64,000 nt of DNA, from assembly GCF_030812195.1 (NCBI RefSeq), contig NZ_JAUSSF010000001.1:248001-312000 (forward strand). Reading direction: 5' to 3'. A model generated the notes under the pieces. That model ran no database searches. It was given only the letters and a program-made list of their open reading frames with translations, and was not told the origin of the DNA. The DNA is from Chryseobacterium lathyri. GTDB lineage: Bacteria; Bacteroidota; Bacteroidia; Flavobacteriales; Weeksellaceae. Position numbers and translations under genes: made by a program. This document shows positions 40,679 through 48,932 of this stretch, piece after piece (within the stretch, counting starts at the first letter, position 1; each line of letters opens with the position of its first letter).

Positions 40679-41620
40679 ATGCTACATCGAATTTGGAATT
40701 ATATTTTGAATCTGGATATTGATCCCAATACAGATAAGATAGAACGTCTTAATGCGCAAAGATTAAATTTATTTTCATTTTTTATTGGGATCGTATTAAT
40801 TTTCATTGGATTCAAAGATTTGATTTTTGGATTAACAATATATTCTTGGTTTTTGGGGGTATTAGGATTATTTTTTCTTTTTCTCTTCTTTTTTACAAAG
40901 GCACGCCGAAGTGTTATAGCATGGGTTATTATAATAGAATTTGCTATGCTTTTGGTTTTCTTTTTCTCATCCATATCAGGTTTTGAAAACGGTTTATCAT
41001 TCTATTATTTTTTGCTTATTATTATTTCGCCATTTGTCTTTTATTCAAGAAAAACGCTAAAATATATTTTCTGTGTTTTTGTTACGGGCCTTGTTCTTTT
41101 TCTTATAAGTCATTATAATGGCTTCAAGATGTTTTCTATTGATGAAGGAACCTTAAAGTTTCCAGAAAATCAGAGGCTTATTACTTTTATAGTAGTTTTG
41201 ACTTGCTTTGCTGTTGTAGGATATTATATCCTGTTAAACCACTTTACGGTTTTGGAATTATACCAAAAAGTTCTTCGCGGCGAAAAAATAATTAACAATC
41301 TGCGTGCAAAGCTCAACAGAAAAGACGATATGGATTTGGAGAATCTGGTAAAACTCGCGATGAATGATGACATCGCTTTTATACCTAAAATAAAATCTTC
41401 ATTTCCAGAATTATATGATAATCTCCAGCAAATTAATCCTGAGATTACATCTGAGGAGTTCAAACTATGTGCGCTTCTGAAGTTAGGTTTTACTACAAAA
41501 GATATCGCAGAATATAATCATATTGCTGTGAGGACGGTGCAGACGAGGAAAAGCAGATTGAGGAAATCCTTTGCCGTACCTGCAGAAACAGATCTTTACA
41601 AATGGATAGATACTTTATAG
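40679..41620 (+). CDS. Membrane-bound LuxR-type transcriptional regulator
   Basis: A 313-residue protein with a cytoplasmic N-terminus (MLHRIWNYILNLDIDPNTDK), six predicted membrane helices between residues about 30 and 190, a coiled-coil region (YQKVLRGEKIINNLRAKLNR) and a C-terminal LuxR/GerE helix-turn-helix: ITSEEFKLCALLKLGFTTKD, then IAEYNHIAVRTVQTRKSRLR. A DNA-binding domain tethered to a multi-pass membrane sensor implies direct signalling from membrane to DNA. There is no kinase or receiver domain. It is the third gene of the HTH cassette (147-base gap). Targets may include the adhesin-like gene. Family assignment of the HTH is sound; function is inferred. Confidence 0.75.
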   Translation: MLHRIWNYILNLDIDPNTDKIERLNAQRLNLFSFFIGIVLIFIGFKDLIFGLTIYSWFLGVLGLFFLFLFFFTKARRSVIAWVIIIEFAMLLVFFFSSISGFENGLSFYYFLLIIISPFVFYSRKTLKYIFCVFVTGLVLFLISHYNGFKMFSIDEGTLKFPENQRLITFIVVLTCFAVVGYYILLNHFTVLELYQKVLRGEKIINNLRAKLNRKDDMDLENLVKLAMNDDIAFIPKIKSSFPELYDNLQQINPEITSEEFKLCALLKLGFTTKDIAEYNHIAVRTVQTRKSRLRKSFAVPAETDLYKWIDTL

Positions 41621-41946
41621 CCTGTAAATAGATTAATTAATAGCTAAGATCTAATCCTAAATAACTAGCATCGTTTAACGAAAGTTACGGAGATCATGTA
41701 GATAGTTTAAAACGTCTGTCATTTGTCCGTATCTGTTAAAGAATAGTAAGATTATTTTTTCCTGAGAAAGTAATAGCCGATGAAATTTCTGAATATGTTA
41801 CCGGAATTTATAAAGAAATACTTTCGTATATAGTATTGGTAACCAAACCACCAAATTTGCTACAAAATGTCATGAAAGAGGATCATATATAAATTACTGT
41901 TGATGTACAAGATCTGTGTTGGCGGTGTACCTTATAAAAAAAACTA
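41621..41946. other. Intergenic region with a possible gene fragment
   Basis: Between the LuxR-type regulator and the Nudix-type regulator. A plus-strand frame without a start codon (about 41735-41892) reads FFPEKVIADEISEYVTGIYK and continues LSYIVLVTKPPNLL to a stop. It looks coding-like but is too short to identify and may be a remnant. No hairpin terminator was recognised. Confidence 0.3.
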
Positions 41947-42705
41947 TCACCAACTAATCAGTCCGTTCTCTAAAGCTTTATTATAAATTTCCTTATTAAA
42001 AGAATAGAGGTCTGGGGATTTATGTGCGCCACCTTTTCTCTGCTCATCCAACTTTTCTAATATACCGAGTTTCTTGATTTTTCTATAAAAATTACCTCTG
42101 TTAAGGTCTTTTCCCAAAATTGCTTCATATAATTTCCGAAGCTCAGAAAGTGTAAATTTTTCGGGTAAAAGATTAAGACCAATTGGTTTAATGGATATTT
42201 TTTCTCTCAGCGTTAATAATGCTTTTTCAACGATTTCTTTATGATCCATTGCCATTTCAATATGGGAAAGCTCACTTAGATAGATCCATTCGCAACTCTC
42301 GCTATATTCGTCAACGGTCAAATCGATCTTCGAAGGATTATATAAGGCATAGTAGCCGATTGTGATAAATCGCTGCTTGTAAAATAAGGTCTCATCAAAG
42401 TCTTCAAAATAATCTTCACTTCTATTCTTTTTACCGAAAACGCCAAATTCCTCAAGATAAGAGACTGCGTTCACACCAGCTCTCTCTTTTAGAATTCTTA
42501 CCACAGCATCATCCAGATCTTCATCTTTTTTCACATAGCCACCCGGCAGAAACCATTGATGTCTGTAGCTCATCTTTAATAATAAAACCTTCAGTTGATT
42601 TTGATCGAATCCGAAGATGACGGGATCGGCGGAAAGATTAGGGAGAAATATCTCTTTCGCTTCGTTCGACCTTTGTAAAATTAATTCTTTGGAGTCCATT
42701 TTCAT
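41947..42705 (-). CDS. Nudix-type (NrtR/AraR-like) transcriptional regulator
   Basis: A 252-residue protein: an N-terminal Nudix domain (DPVIFGFDQNQLKVLLLKMS; box beginning GGYVKKDEDLDDAVVRILKE) and a C-terminal winged helix (LLPEKFTLSELRKLYEAILG, NRGNFYRKIKKLGILEKLDE) ending in the domain's typical GGAHKSPDLYSF. In the box, R-I-L-K-E-R replaces the catalytic R-E-x-x-E-E, so hydrolysis is probably lost and the Nudix fold serves as a ligand sensor, as in NrtR and the AraR-type sugar regulators of Bacteroidota. It is divergent from the receptor/GH3/sulfatase operon, of which it is the likely regulator. Confidence 0.85.
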   Translation of the reverse strand: MKMDSKELILQRSNEAKEIFLPNLSADPVIFGFDQNQLKVLLLKMSYRHQWFLPGGYVKKDEDLDDAVVRILKERAGVNAVSYLEEFGVFGKKNRSEDYFEDFDETLFYKQRFITIGYYALYNPSKIDLTVDEYSESCEWIYLSELSHIEMAMDHKEIVEKALLTLREKISIKPIGLNLLPEKFTLSELRKLYEAILGKDLNRGNFYRKIKKLGILEKLDEQRKGGAHKSPDLYSFNKEIYNKALENGLISW

Positions 42706-42723
42706 TTCCTGTTGTCAATGTTA

Positions 42724-42756
42724 CAAAAATATTAATAAAAAAAGTAAGAAAAACAA
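42724..42756 (-). promoter_or_regulatory. Promoter of the Nudix-type regulator gene
   Basis: On the minus strand, TTG (42756-42754), 22 bases, then TATTTTTG (42731-42724), an exact -7 match 18 bases before the ATG. Confidence 0.5.
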
Positions 42757-42796
42757 AATATAAAGGATTGGATCTTTTTTTTAGGGAAAGTTTGAC

Positions 42797-42839
42797 AATA
42801 AAAATTCATTGATTCACGCTGAAACAATGAATTTTTATT
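42797..42839. promoter_or_regulatory. 15-base inverted repeat between divergent genes
   Basis: AATAAAAATTCATTG, 13 bases, CAATGAATTTTTATT: a perfect 15-base inverted repeat lying between the Nudix-type regulator and the receptor gene. It could be an operator read by the regulator or, as RNA, a hairpin. It lies upstream of both promoter candidates' start sites, so it is not in either leader; this favours a protein-binding or terminator-like role. Confidence 0.5.
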
Positions 42840-42908
42840 TAAATTCTGTATATCAATTATTTGATAATCAATGATTTAAATTCAATGTTAATTTTTATTA
42901 ATTTTTAT

Positions 42909-42939
42909 TTGTTCAATTAGAAGAAAGAATGTACTATTG
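42909..42939 (+). promoter_or_regulatory. Candidate promoter of the receptor/GH3/sulfatase operon
   Basis: TTG at 42909-42911, exactly 20 bases, then TACTATTG (one mismatch to TAnnTTTG). The leader to the receptor ATG would be about 200 bases long. Confidence 0.4.
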
Positions 42940-43142
42940 TAATGATTCCAAATGAATCAATGAGTTTTGCAGTGATTTACATGTCAAAATTCAAATTAAT
43001 TTGGAATATACAAATCGGATTTCACCAATAATAATAACAGAATTGTCTTAAGGGAAAAGTGAATGTCGTTTGGAGTTTTAATGAAAAGAACTTATTAAAG
43101 GAATGCTGTAAAAACTAAATAAATTAAAATATATAACTTGAA

Positions 43143-45410
43143 ATGAGAAAATCTTTAATTAAAATTTCAGCTCTAGGCTTAATGCTTTCCTTTGCATCAG
43201 TTTACGGGCAGGAAAAAACTGATACGCTCGCAGTGAAAACCGCTGTGAACGCGGCTACAAAAAATGAAGAAGGCGTAAAAACGGTTACCACATCTTCAAA
43301 AGAAGACAACAACAGAAACGTAATGTTGAACGCAGCCAACAACACGAGTCCCAGAGACGTGAACATCGGTTTGCCGTCAACCGTTGGTGGAATTACCATT
43401 CTCGAAAATGACCTTCCTGTAGTATTTTTTTTCTGGCCGGAACTTCCCAACAAAACCTGGAGACAAAGTTTGGGTCTGGAGAAAACTGGACTTCTGAAAA
43501 TGGATCAGCTTGCAAATACAATGGGCGACCTTGGTTTTGCAGTGAATTCTTATTCTCAAACCGGAACTAAAGATTTTAAACTAAAAGGAAAATTCACGAC
43601 CAGTACATTTGGTTGGTTGCAAGGTGATGTAAACGCTTCGGGACCAATTTCTAAAAATGGCTGGACGTACACAGTTGGTGCTTTTGCGAACTTCGACCCG
43701 AGTACTTTCAAATTGGGTTTTGCCAGAAATGTAGATGAAACTAAAATTTTCAGAGCAGGTGTTACCAAATATTTTAATGATGATAAAGGTAAAATCTCAA
43801 TCTTATACAAATATGCAGATTCTTACAATGTAGGAAATTATGCGGTTTTCCAGTATGGAGAAAACGGAAAAGTGACAGAGCTTGACAATTTCAGAATCGG
43901 CAGAGATTCTTATGTGGTAAGAGACGGACAAATTAAAATGAAAGACATTCTTTCAGGAGAAACCTATTGGGCAAATATGGATGGAAACGATAATAGAAGT
44001 ACGTCTCACAACATTGATATCTTCGGTAATTACTTACTAGACAATGGCTGGAATTTCAAATTTTCAACACGGGCTCACTTTGCAACCGTAAAACTATCCA
44101 ATATTATCCCGTTAAGTATTTTCAATGCTGATACAGCTTCGGGTTATACGATTGCTTCAACAGGTCAGGCTTACACGGGAGCGGTTGGAACCCAGCTGGC
44201 AATGCACACGCCAAAAACTCCAATTACCAACATTGCAGGACGTTTTTCATTGAACAAACAATTGGGAAATCATAATGTGACGTTTGGTGTTTTAGAACAA
44301 TATTACAACATTGATAAATTTACTTCCAACAGGTCATTCTTCTTCCAGACTGTCGAGCCACAACCTCAAAGATTGATCGGACCGGCGACTGATGCAGACG
44401 ACTTCTATAATTACAATGCAGGAGGAGAATTCCACAGCGGAACAGAAAATAAACTTTCAGTTTACGGAACAGATGAGTGGAAAGTTTCAGATAACTTCAA
44501 CTTGAGCTACGGTTTACATCTGAAAAATCACATCATTGACGGAGAATATTCTCTGACTCCAAGAACAGTAGGTTTCAGCTTCACAGACCCGGGCCAGTTT
44601 AATCAAATCAATCAAAGCTTTTTCCAGATTGGCGGTAGTTTGAATGCTACTTACAACATCAGCAAAAACTTCGGAGTTATCGCCAACTTGCTTTATACCG
44701 AGGAAAACAGACGACTGGAAAGTTATTCTCAAGCTTTTGAACCAAATACTAACAAGATTAAAAGTCCACTGGGAGCGTTGGGCGTTTTCTGGAACACAGA
44801 TTATATTCAGTTGATCTCTCAGGCAACGTATTTGAAAAAAAATAATAACCTAAACAGATATAACTTAGTAAATCCTGCAAATACAACTCAGGCTCAAAAC
44901 GTTACAGTTTATTATGATATTCAAACCATTGGATGGACAACCGATTTTGTGGTAAAACCTTTCAAAGGGTTTAATCTTCATTATTTAATTACTTTCCAAA
45001 ATCCCGTTTACAAGAAATTCAATTTCAATGCTTTCGGAAAGGATTATGACTACAATGATAACAATGTTTTAGGAGTTGCTAAAGTGTTGATGGAAATCGA
45101 CCCAAGTTATAGTATTGACAAATGGAGATTCTGGGCGAGTTTCAGATATTTCTCCAAGCAGTATGCGAATCTTACCAACGCTTTGTACTTCGCACCAAGA
45201 TGGGAAACTTTCGGTGGGGTAAGTTATACGGTTAATAAAAACATCAACCTTGGCGCAACGGTTATCAACTTCTTAAATCAAAGAGGAGCGAGCGGAACCA
45301 TCAACGGTGCTGAACTGATTACCGATGCAAGTCCTTACTATGGAAAATTGTTGACGGGAACTTACATTATGCCTTTGACAGGTCAGTTTTCTGTAAGCTT
45401 TAATTTTTAA
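43143..45410 (+). CDS. TonB-dependent-receptor-like outer-membrane protein
   Basis: A 755-residue outer-membrane protein with a signal peptide (MRKSLIKISALGLMLSFASV to YGQ), a low-complexity Ala/Thr/Asn-rich segment, then a shortened plug-like region (SPRDVNIGLPSTVGGITILE; GLLKMDQLANTMGDLGFAVN) and a large barrel ending GTYIMPLTGQFSVSFNF with the C-terminal Phe. The carboxypeptidase-D-like domain of SusC proteins is absent, and no SusD follows. It is the first gene of the operon, 9 bases before a GH3 gene, so it should import the substrate or product of the enzymes encoded downstream. TonB dependence is inferred from the plug-like part. Confidence 0.82.
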   Translation: MRKSLIKISALGLMLSFASVYGQEKTDTLAVKTAVNAATKNEEGVKTVTTSSKEDNNRNVMLNAANNTSPRDVNIGLPSTVGGITILENDLPVVFFFWPELPNKTWRQSLGLEKTGLLKMDQLANTMGDLGFAVNSYSQTGTKDFKLKGKFTTSTFGWLQGDVNASGPISKNGWTYTVGAFANFDPSTFKLGFARNVDETKIFRAGVTKYFNDDKGKISILYKYADSYNVGNYAVFQYGENGKVTELDNFRIGRDSYVVRDGQIKMKDILSGETYWANMDGNDNRSTSHNIDIFGNYLLDNGWNFKFSTRAHFATVKLSNIIPLSIFNADTASGYTIASTGQAYTGAVGTQLAMHTPKTPITNIAGRFSLNKQLGNHNVTFGVLEQYYNIDKFTSNRSFFFQTVEPQPQRLIGPATDADDFYNYNAGGEFHSGTENKLSVYGTDEWKVSDNFNLSYGLHLKNHIIDGEYSLTPRTVGFSFTDPGQFNQINQSFFQIGGSLNATYNISKNFGVIANLLYTEENRRLESYSQAFEPNTNKIKSPLGALGVFWNTDYIQLISQATYLKKNNNLNRYNLVNPANTTQAQNVTVYYDIQTIGWTTDFVVKPFKGFNLHYLITFQNPVYKKFNFNAFGKDYDYNDNNVLGVAKVLMEIDPSYSIDKWRFWASFRYFSKQYANLTNALYFAPRWETFGGVSYTVNKNINLGATVINFLNQRGASGTINGAELITDASPYYGKLLTGTYIMPLTGQFSVSFNF

Positions 45411-45419
45411 GATTTAAAA

Positions 45420-47711
45420 ATGAAAAAATCAGTATTCAATATAGCCGCTTTATTTTTGGGCATCACAACATTTTCTCAAAATATCCAAACCGTCACCAAT
45501 GCCAAAGGTCCTGTTTTGGGGTATTCTGCAGATTCTGGCGTGAAAATCCTGACAATTGCAGGAAATAAATTTAAAGATTTAAGTAAAAACGGAAAGCTCG
45601 ATAAATACGAAGACTGGAGACTTTCTGTGGACGAAAGAGCAAAAGATTTAGCTTCAAAAATGTCGGTTGAGCAGATTGCAGGATTGATGTTGTACAGTGG
45701 TCACCAATCAGTTCCAGCTCCTGCAGATGGTTTCAGAGCTGGAAAGTACAACGGAATGTTCTACAAGGAAAGCGGTGCCAAAGCTTTTGATTTAACAGAC
45801 CAGCAAAAGAAATTTTTAAAAGAAGATAACCTTCGTCATGTCTTAGTAACAACGGTAGAATCTCCGGAAATAGCGGCAAAATGGAGTAATAATATTCAAG
45901 CTTACATCGAAGGTTTAGGATTGGGAATTCCTGCTAACAACAGTACAGATCCGAGACATTCGGCAACTGTAACTGCAGAATTTAATGAAGGAGCCGGAGG
46001 ACAAATATCTCTTTGGCCGGATGGTTTGGCAATGGGAGCAACTTTCGATCCGGAATTGGTTAAAAAATTCGGAAACATCGCCGCTCAGGAATACAGAGCG
46101 TTGGGAATTTCAACCGCTTTATCTCCGCAAATCGATTTGGGGACAGAACCCCGTTGGTACAGAATCGCTTACGTTTTCAGCGAAAGCCCAGAACTCACGG
46201 CAGATATGGCAAGAGGTTACATCGACGGTTTCCAAACCACTATTGGAACTAAAAACGGTTGGGGAAACAAAAGCGTAAATGCAATGGTAAAACATTGGCC
46301 GGGAGGCGGACCTGAAGAAGGCGGTCGCGACGGTCATTGGGCGATGGGGAAATATGCCGTTTATCCGGGAAATAATTTTCAGAATCACGTAAAACCTTTT
46401 ACTGAAGGTGCTTTTAAGTTAAATGGCGGAACCAAAGAAGCTTCTGCGGTAATGCCTTATTATACCATCAGCTTCAATCAGGACACGAAAAACGGCGAAA
46501 ACGTTGGAAATGGCTACAGTAAATATTTAATCACCGATTTACTTCGTGGAAAATACAAATACGACGGCGTAGTCTGTACCGATTGGTTAATCACCGCAGA
46601 CGAACCAAAATCTCCGGGAGGATTTGCCGGAAAACCTTGGGGAGCAGAAAAATTATCCATTGCAGAACGTCATTACAAAGTTTTGGAAGCTGGCGTTGAC
46701 CAGTTCGGAGGAAACAACGACAAAGCTCCTGTTTTAGAAGCCTATCAAATGGGTGTAAAAGAACACGGCGAAAAAGCCTATCGTGCAAAATTTGAGCAGT
46801 CAGCGGTTCGTTTATTGAGAAATTTCTTCAGAACCGGATTGTTTGAAAACCCTTACGTTAACATTGAAGAAACCAAGAAAATTGTTGGTAACCCGGAATT
46901 TATGAAAGCAGGTTACGAAGCTCAGGTAAAATCCATCGTGATGTTGAAAAACAAAGCCAATATTCTTCCGATTAAAGAAAGAAAAACGGCTTACATTCCA
47001 AAGAGGTATTCTCCGGCAACCTTCAACTGGTGGGGAATTTATACCGGACCATCTTTGGAATACCCTGTTGATATCGAAAAAGTAAAGAAGCATTTTAATG
47101 TAACAGATGACCCTGCAAAAGCTGATTTCGCATTGGTTTTCGTGAAAAGCCCGCATAGTGAAGAAGGCGGTTACAGTGACATTGATGCTAAAGAAGGCGG
47201 AAACGGTTATGTGCCGATTTCTCTTCAATATCAGACGTACACGGCAACAGAAGCCCGTGAAAAAAGTATTGCCGCAGGAGACCCGGTTGTTGCACCAAAC
47301 GTACACGACAGAACATTCAAAAACAAAACTTCTACAGCGACCAACTTCACTGATTTGTTAGCCATAGAAAACGCTTACAAAGCAATGAACGGAAAGCCGG
47401 TAATTGTTTCTATCACAGCTTCCAAGCCGATGATCTTTAATGAATTTGAAAAACACGCCGATGCAATTCTGATGAATTTCAATGTATCCAATCAGGCAGT
47501 TGTGGATATTGTGACCGGAAAATATGAGCCTTCAGGATTGCTTCCGCTTCAGATGCCTGCGAATATGACGACGGTTGAAAAGCAGAAAGAAGACGTTCCT
47601 TACGATATGGAAACCCACAAAGACTCCGAAGGTCACAACTACGATTTCGGATACGGAATGAACTGGTCTGGTGTGATTAAAGATGCCAGAACAGAGCAAT
47701 ATAAAAAGTAA
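45420..47711 (+). CDS. Exported glycoside hydrolase family 3 protein (first copy)
   Basis: A 763-residue GH3 protein. The signal peptide ends TTFSQ. Near residues 50-75 lies FKDLSKNGKLDKYEDWRLSV, an EF-hand-like D-x-x-x-N-G-x-L-D-x-x-E-D loop. The TIM barrel holds MVKHWPGGGPEEGGRDGHWA (the K-H substrate segment) and the nucleophile Asp in YDGVVCTDW; the alpha/beta sandwich follows with VKSIVMLKNKANILPI, VSITASKPMIFNEF and LLPLQMPANM. The K-H-W-P-G-G-G-P-E-E-G-G-R-D form marks it as a different branch from the second GH3 in this operon. The expected activity is beta-glucosidase or a related exo-enzyme in the periplasm. Confidence 0.9.
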   Translation: MKKSVFNIAALFLGITTFSQNIQTVTNAKGPVLGYSADSGVKILTIAGNKFKDLSKNGKLDKYEDWRLSVDERAKDLASKMSVEQIAGLMLYSGHQSVPAPADGFRAGKYNGMFYKESGAKAFDLTDQQKKFLKEDNLRHVLVTTVESPEIAAKWSNNIQAYIEGLGLGIPANNSTDPRHSATVTAEFNEGAGGQISLWPDGLAMGATFDPELVKKFGNIAAQEYRALGISTALSPQIDLGTEPRWYRIAYVFSESPELTADMARGYIDGFQTTIGTKNGWGNKSVNAMVKHWPGGGPEEGGRDGHWAMGKYAVYPGNNFQNHVKPFTEGAFKLNGGTKEASAVMPYYTISFNQDTKNGENVGNGYSKYLITDLLRGKYKYDGVVCTDWLITADEPKSPGGFAGKPWGAEKLSIAERHYKVLEAGVDQFGGNNDKAPVLEAYQMGVKEHGEKAYRAKFEQSAVRLLRNFFRTGLFENPYVNIEETKKIVGNPEFMKAGYEAQVKSIVMLKNKANILPIKERKTAYIPKRYSPATFNWWGIYTGPSLEYPVDIEKVKKHFNVTDDPAKADFALVFVKSPHSEEGGYSDIDAKEGGNGYVPISLQYQTYTATEAREKSIAAGDPVVAPNVHDRTFKNKTSTATNFTDLLAIENAYKAMNGKPVIVSITASKPMIFNEFEKHADAILMNFNVSNQAVVDIVTGKYEPSGLLPLQMPANMTTVEKQKEDVPYDMETHKDSEGHNYDFGYGMNWSGVIKDARTEQYKK

Positions 47712-47819
47712 TTGATTAGATCCTGAGTCTGTAGTTTACAGGCTCAGAATTTTATTTTTGATTTAAATCAATACCGATTTTTATTTAATCATTTTAATGT
47801 TAAAGAAAAAACGATAAGG

Positions 47820-48908
47820 ATGAGAAAAGTGTTTTTTACGGTAGTTTTACTAACTGTCTTTTTTAGCAAAGGAGGTGCTCAGGAACTTTCTTGTCATCCT
47901 GTGGCAAAACGCTTCCAAACAACAACTTTACAGAATTCTTCTATTTCTGAAAATAGGACACTGGACGGAATGATTTTGATTAAAGGAGGAATATTTTTGA
48001 TGGGTGCATCTGATAACCGAGGCAGAAAAGATGAATATCCACAGCATAAAGTAAGAGTTAACAGCTTTTATATTGATGAAACGGAGGTTACTAATGGGCA
48101 GTTTTCAAAATTTATAGAAAAAACAGGCTACATTACAACTGCAGAAAGAGTTCCGGATTGGAATGAGCTGAAAAAACAACTTCCCAAAGGAACTCCGAAA
48201 CCGGCAGACAGTCTTCTTACGGCCTCATCCCTTGTCTTCAAACAATCATCAAAGCCCGTATCTCTCAATAATCCCGGACTTTGGTGGGAATGGAGAAAGG
48301 GAGCCGATTGGAGACATCCTGAAGGCGCAGGAAGCAATCTGGATGGTAAAGAAAATTTCCCGGTAGTACATATCACTTGGGAAGACGCTAACGCTTATGC
48401 AAAATGGGCAGGTAAAAGATTGCCTACAGAAGCTGAATGGGAATATGCTGCAAGAGGAAGATTAAAAGATCAAACCTATCCGTGGGGAAATGAAGAACCC
48501 TATCAGGGTTTACCAAAAGCAAATACCTGGGATGGAAAATTTCCTTTTTTAAATACAGAAACCGATGGATTTAAAAGATCAGCACCCGTAAAATCATTTG
48601 CTCCAAATGCTTACGGACTTTATGATATGGCAGGAAATGTTTGGGAATGGTGCGCTGATAATTATGACCAGAAATACTATCAGAGCTTGGTAAACATCGT
48701 GTCGGAGAATCCCCAGGGATCTGTTAATAGCTATGATCCGCGAATGCCAAATACTGCTGTGAAAGTAGTAAGAGGAGGTTCTTTTATGTGTAATGAAATG
48801 TATTGCTCGGGATACAGAGTATCATCAAGAATGGCAGCTTCACCCGATACAAGTCTTGAAAACACAGGCTTTCGATGTGCTACCGACTATAGTGAAAATG
48901 AGGACTAA
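47820..48908 (+). CDS. Exported formylglycine-generating enzyme (SUMF1-type)
   Basis: A 362-residue FGE-sulfatase-domain protein with a signal peptide (MRKVFFTVVLLTVFFSKGGA). Landmarks: MILIKGGIFLMGASDNRGRK, FYIDETEVTNGQFSKFIEKT, FPVVHITWEDANAYAKWAGK, RLPTEAEWEYAARG, GLYDMAGNVWEWCADNY. The RGGSFMCNEMYCSGYRVSSR stretch keeps both copper-binding active-site cysteines (M-C-x-x-x-Y-C), so it is a true FGE and not just a fold relative. It oxidises the Cys of C-x-P-S-R in type I sulfatases to formylglycine using O2. Its partner is surely the sulfatase 24 bases downstream. Export of the FGE means maturation can take place in the periplasm. Confidence 0.92.
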   Translation: MRKVFFTVVLLTVFFSKGGAQELSCHPVAKRFQTTTLQNSSISENRTLDGMILIKGGIFLMGASDNRGRKDEYPQHKVRVNSFYIDETEVTNGQFSKFIEKTGYITTAERVPDWNELKKQLPKGTPKPADSLLTASSLVFKQSSKPVSLNNPGLWWEWRKGADWRHPEGAGSNLDGKENFPVVHITWEDANAYAKWAGKRLPTEAEWEYAARGRLKDQTYPWGNEEPYQGLPKANTWDGKFPFLNTETDGFKRSAPVKSFAPNAYGLYDMAGNVWEWCADNYDQKYYQSLVNIVSENPQGSVNSYDPRMPNTAVKVVRGGSFMCNEMYCSGYRVSSRMAASPDTSLENTGFRCATDYSENED

Positions 48909-48932
48909 TATTAATTTAATAAAAAAATAACA

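Noticed and set aside
43143..45410. SusC-type receptor
   Set aside because: No carboxypeptidase-D-like N-terminal domain and no SusD gene downstream; described only as receptor-like.
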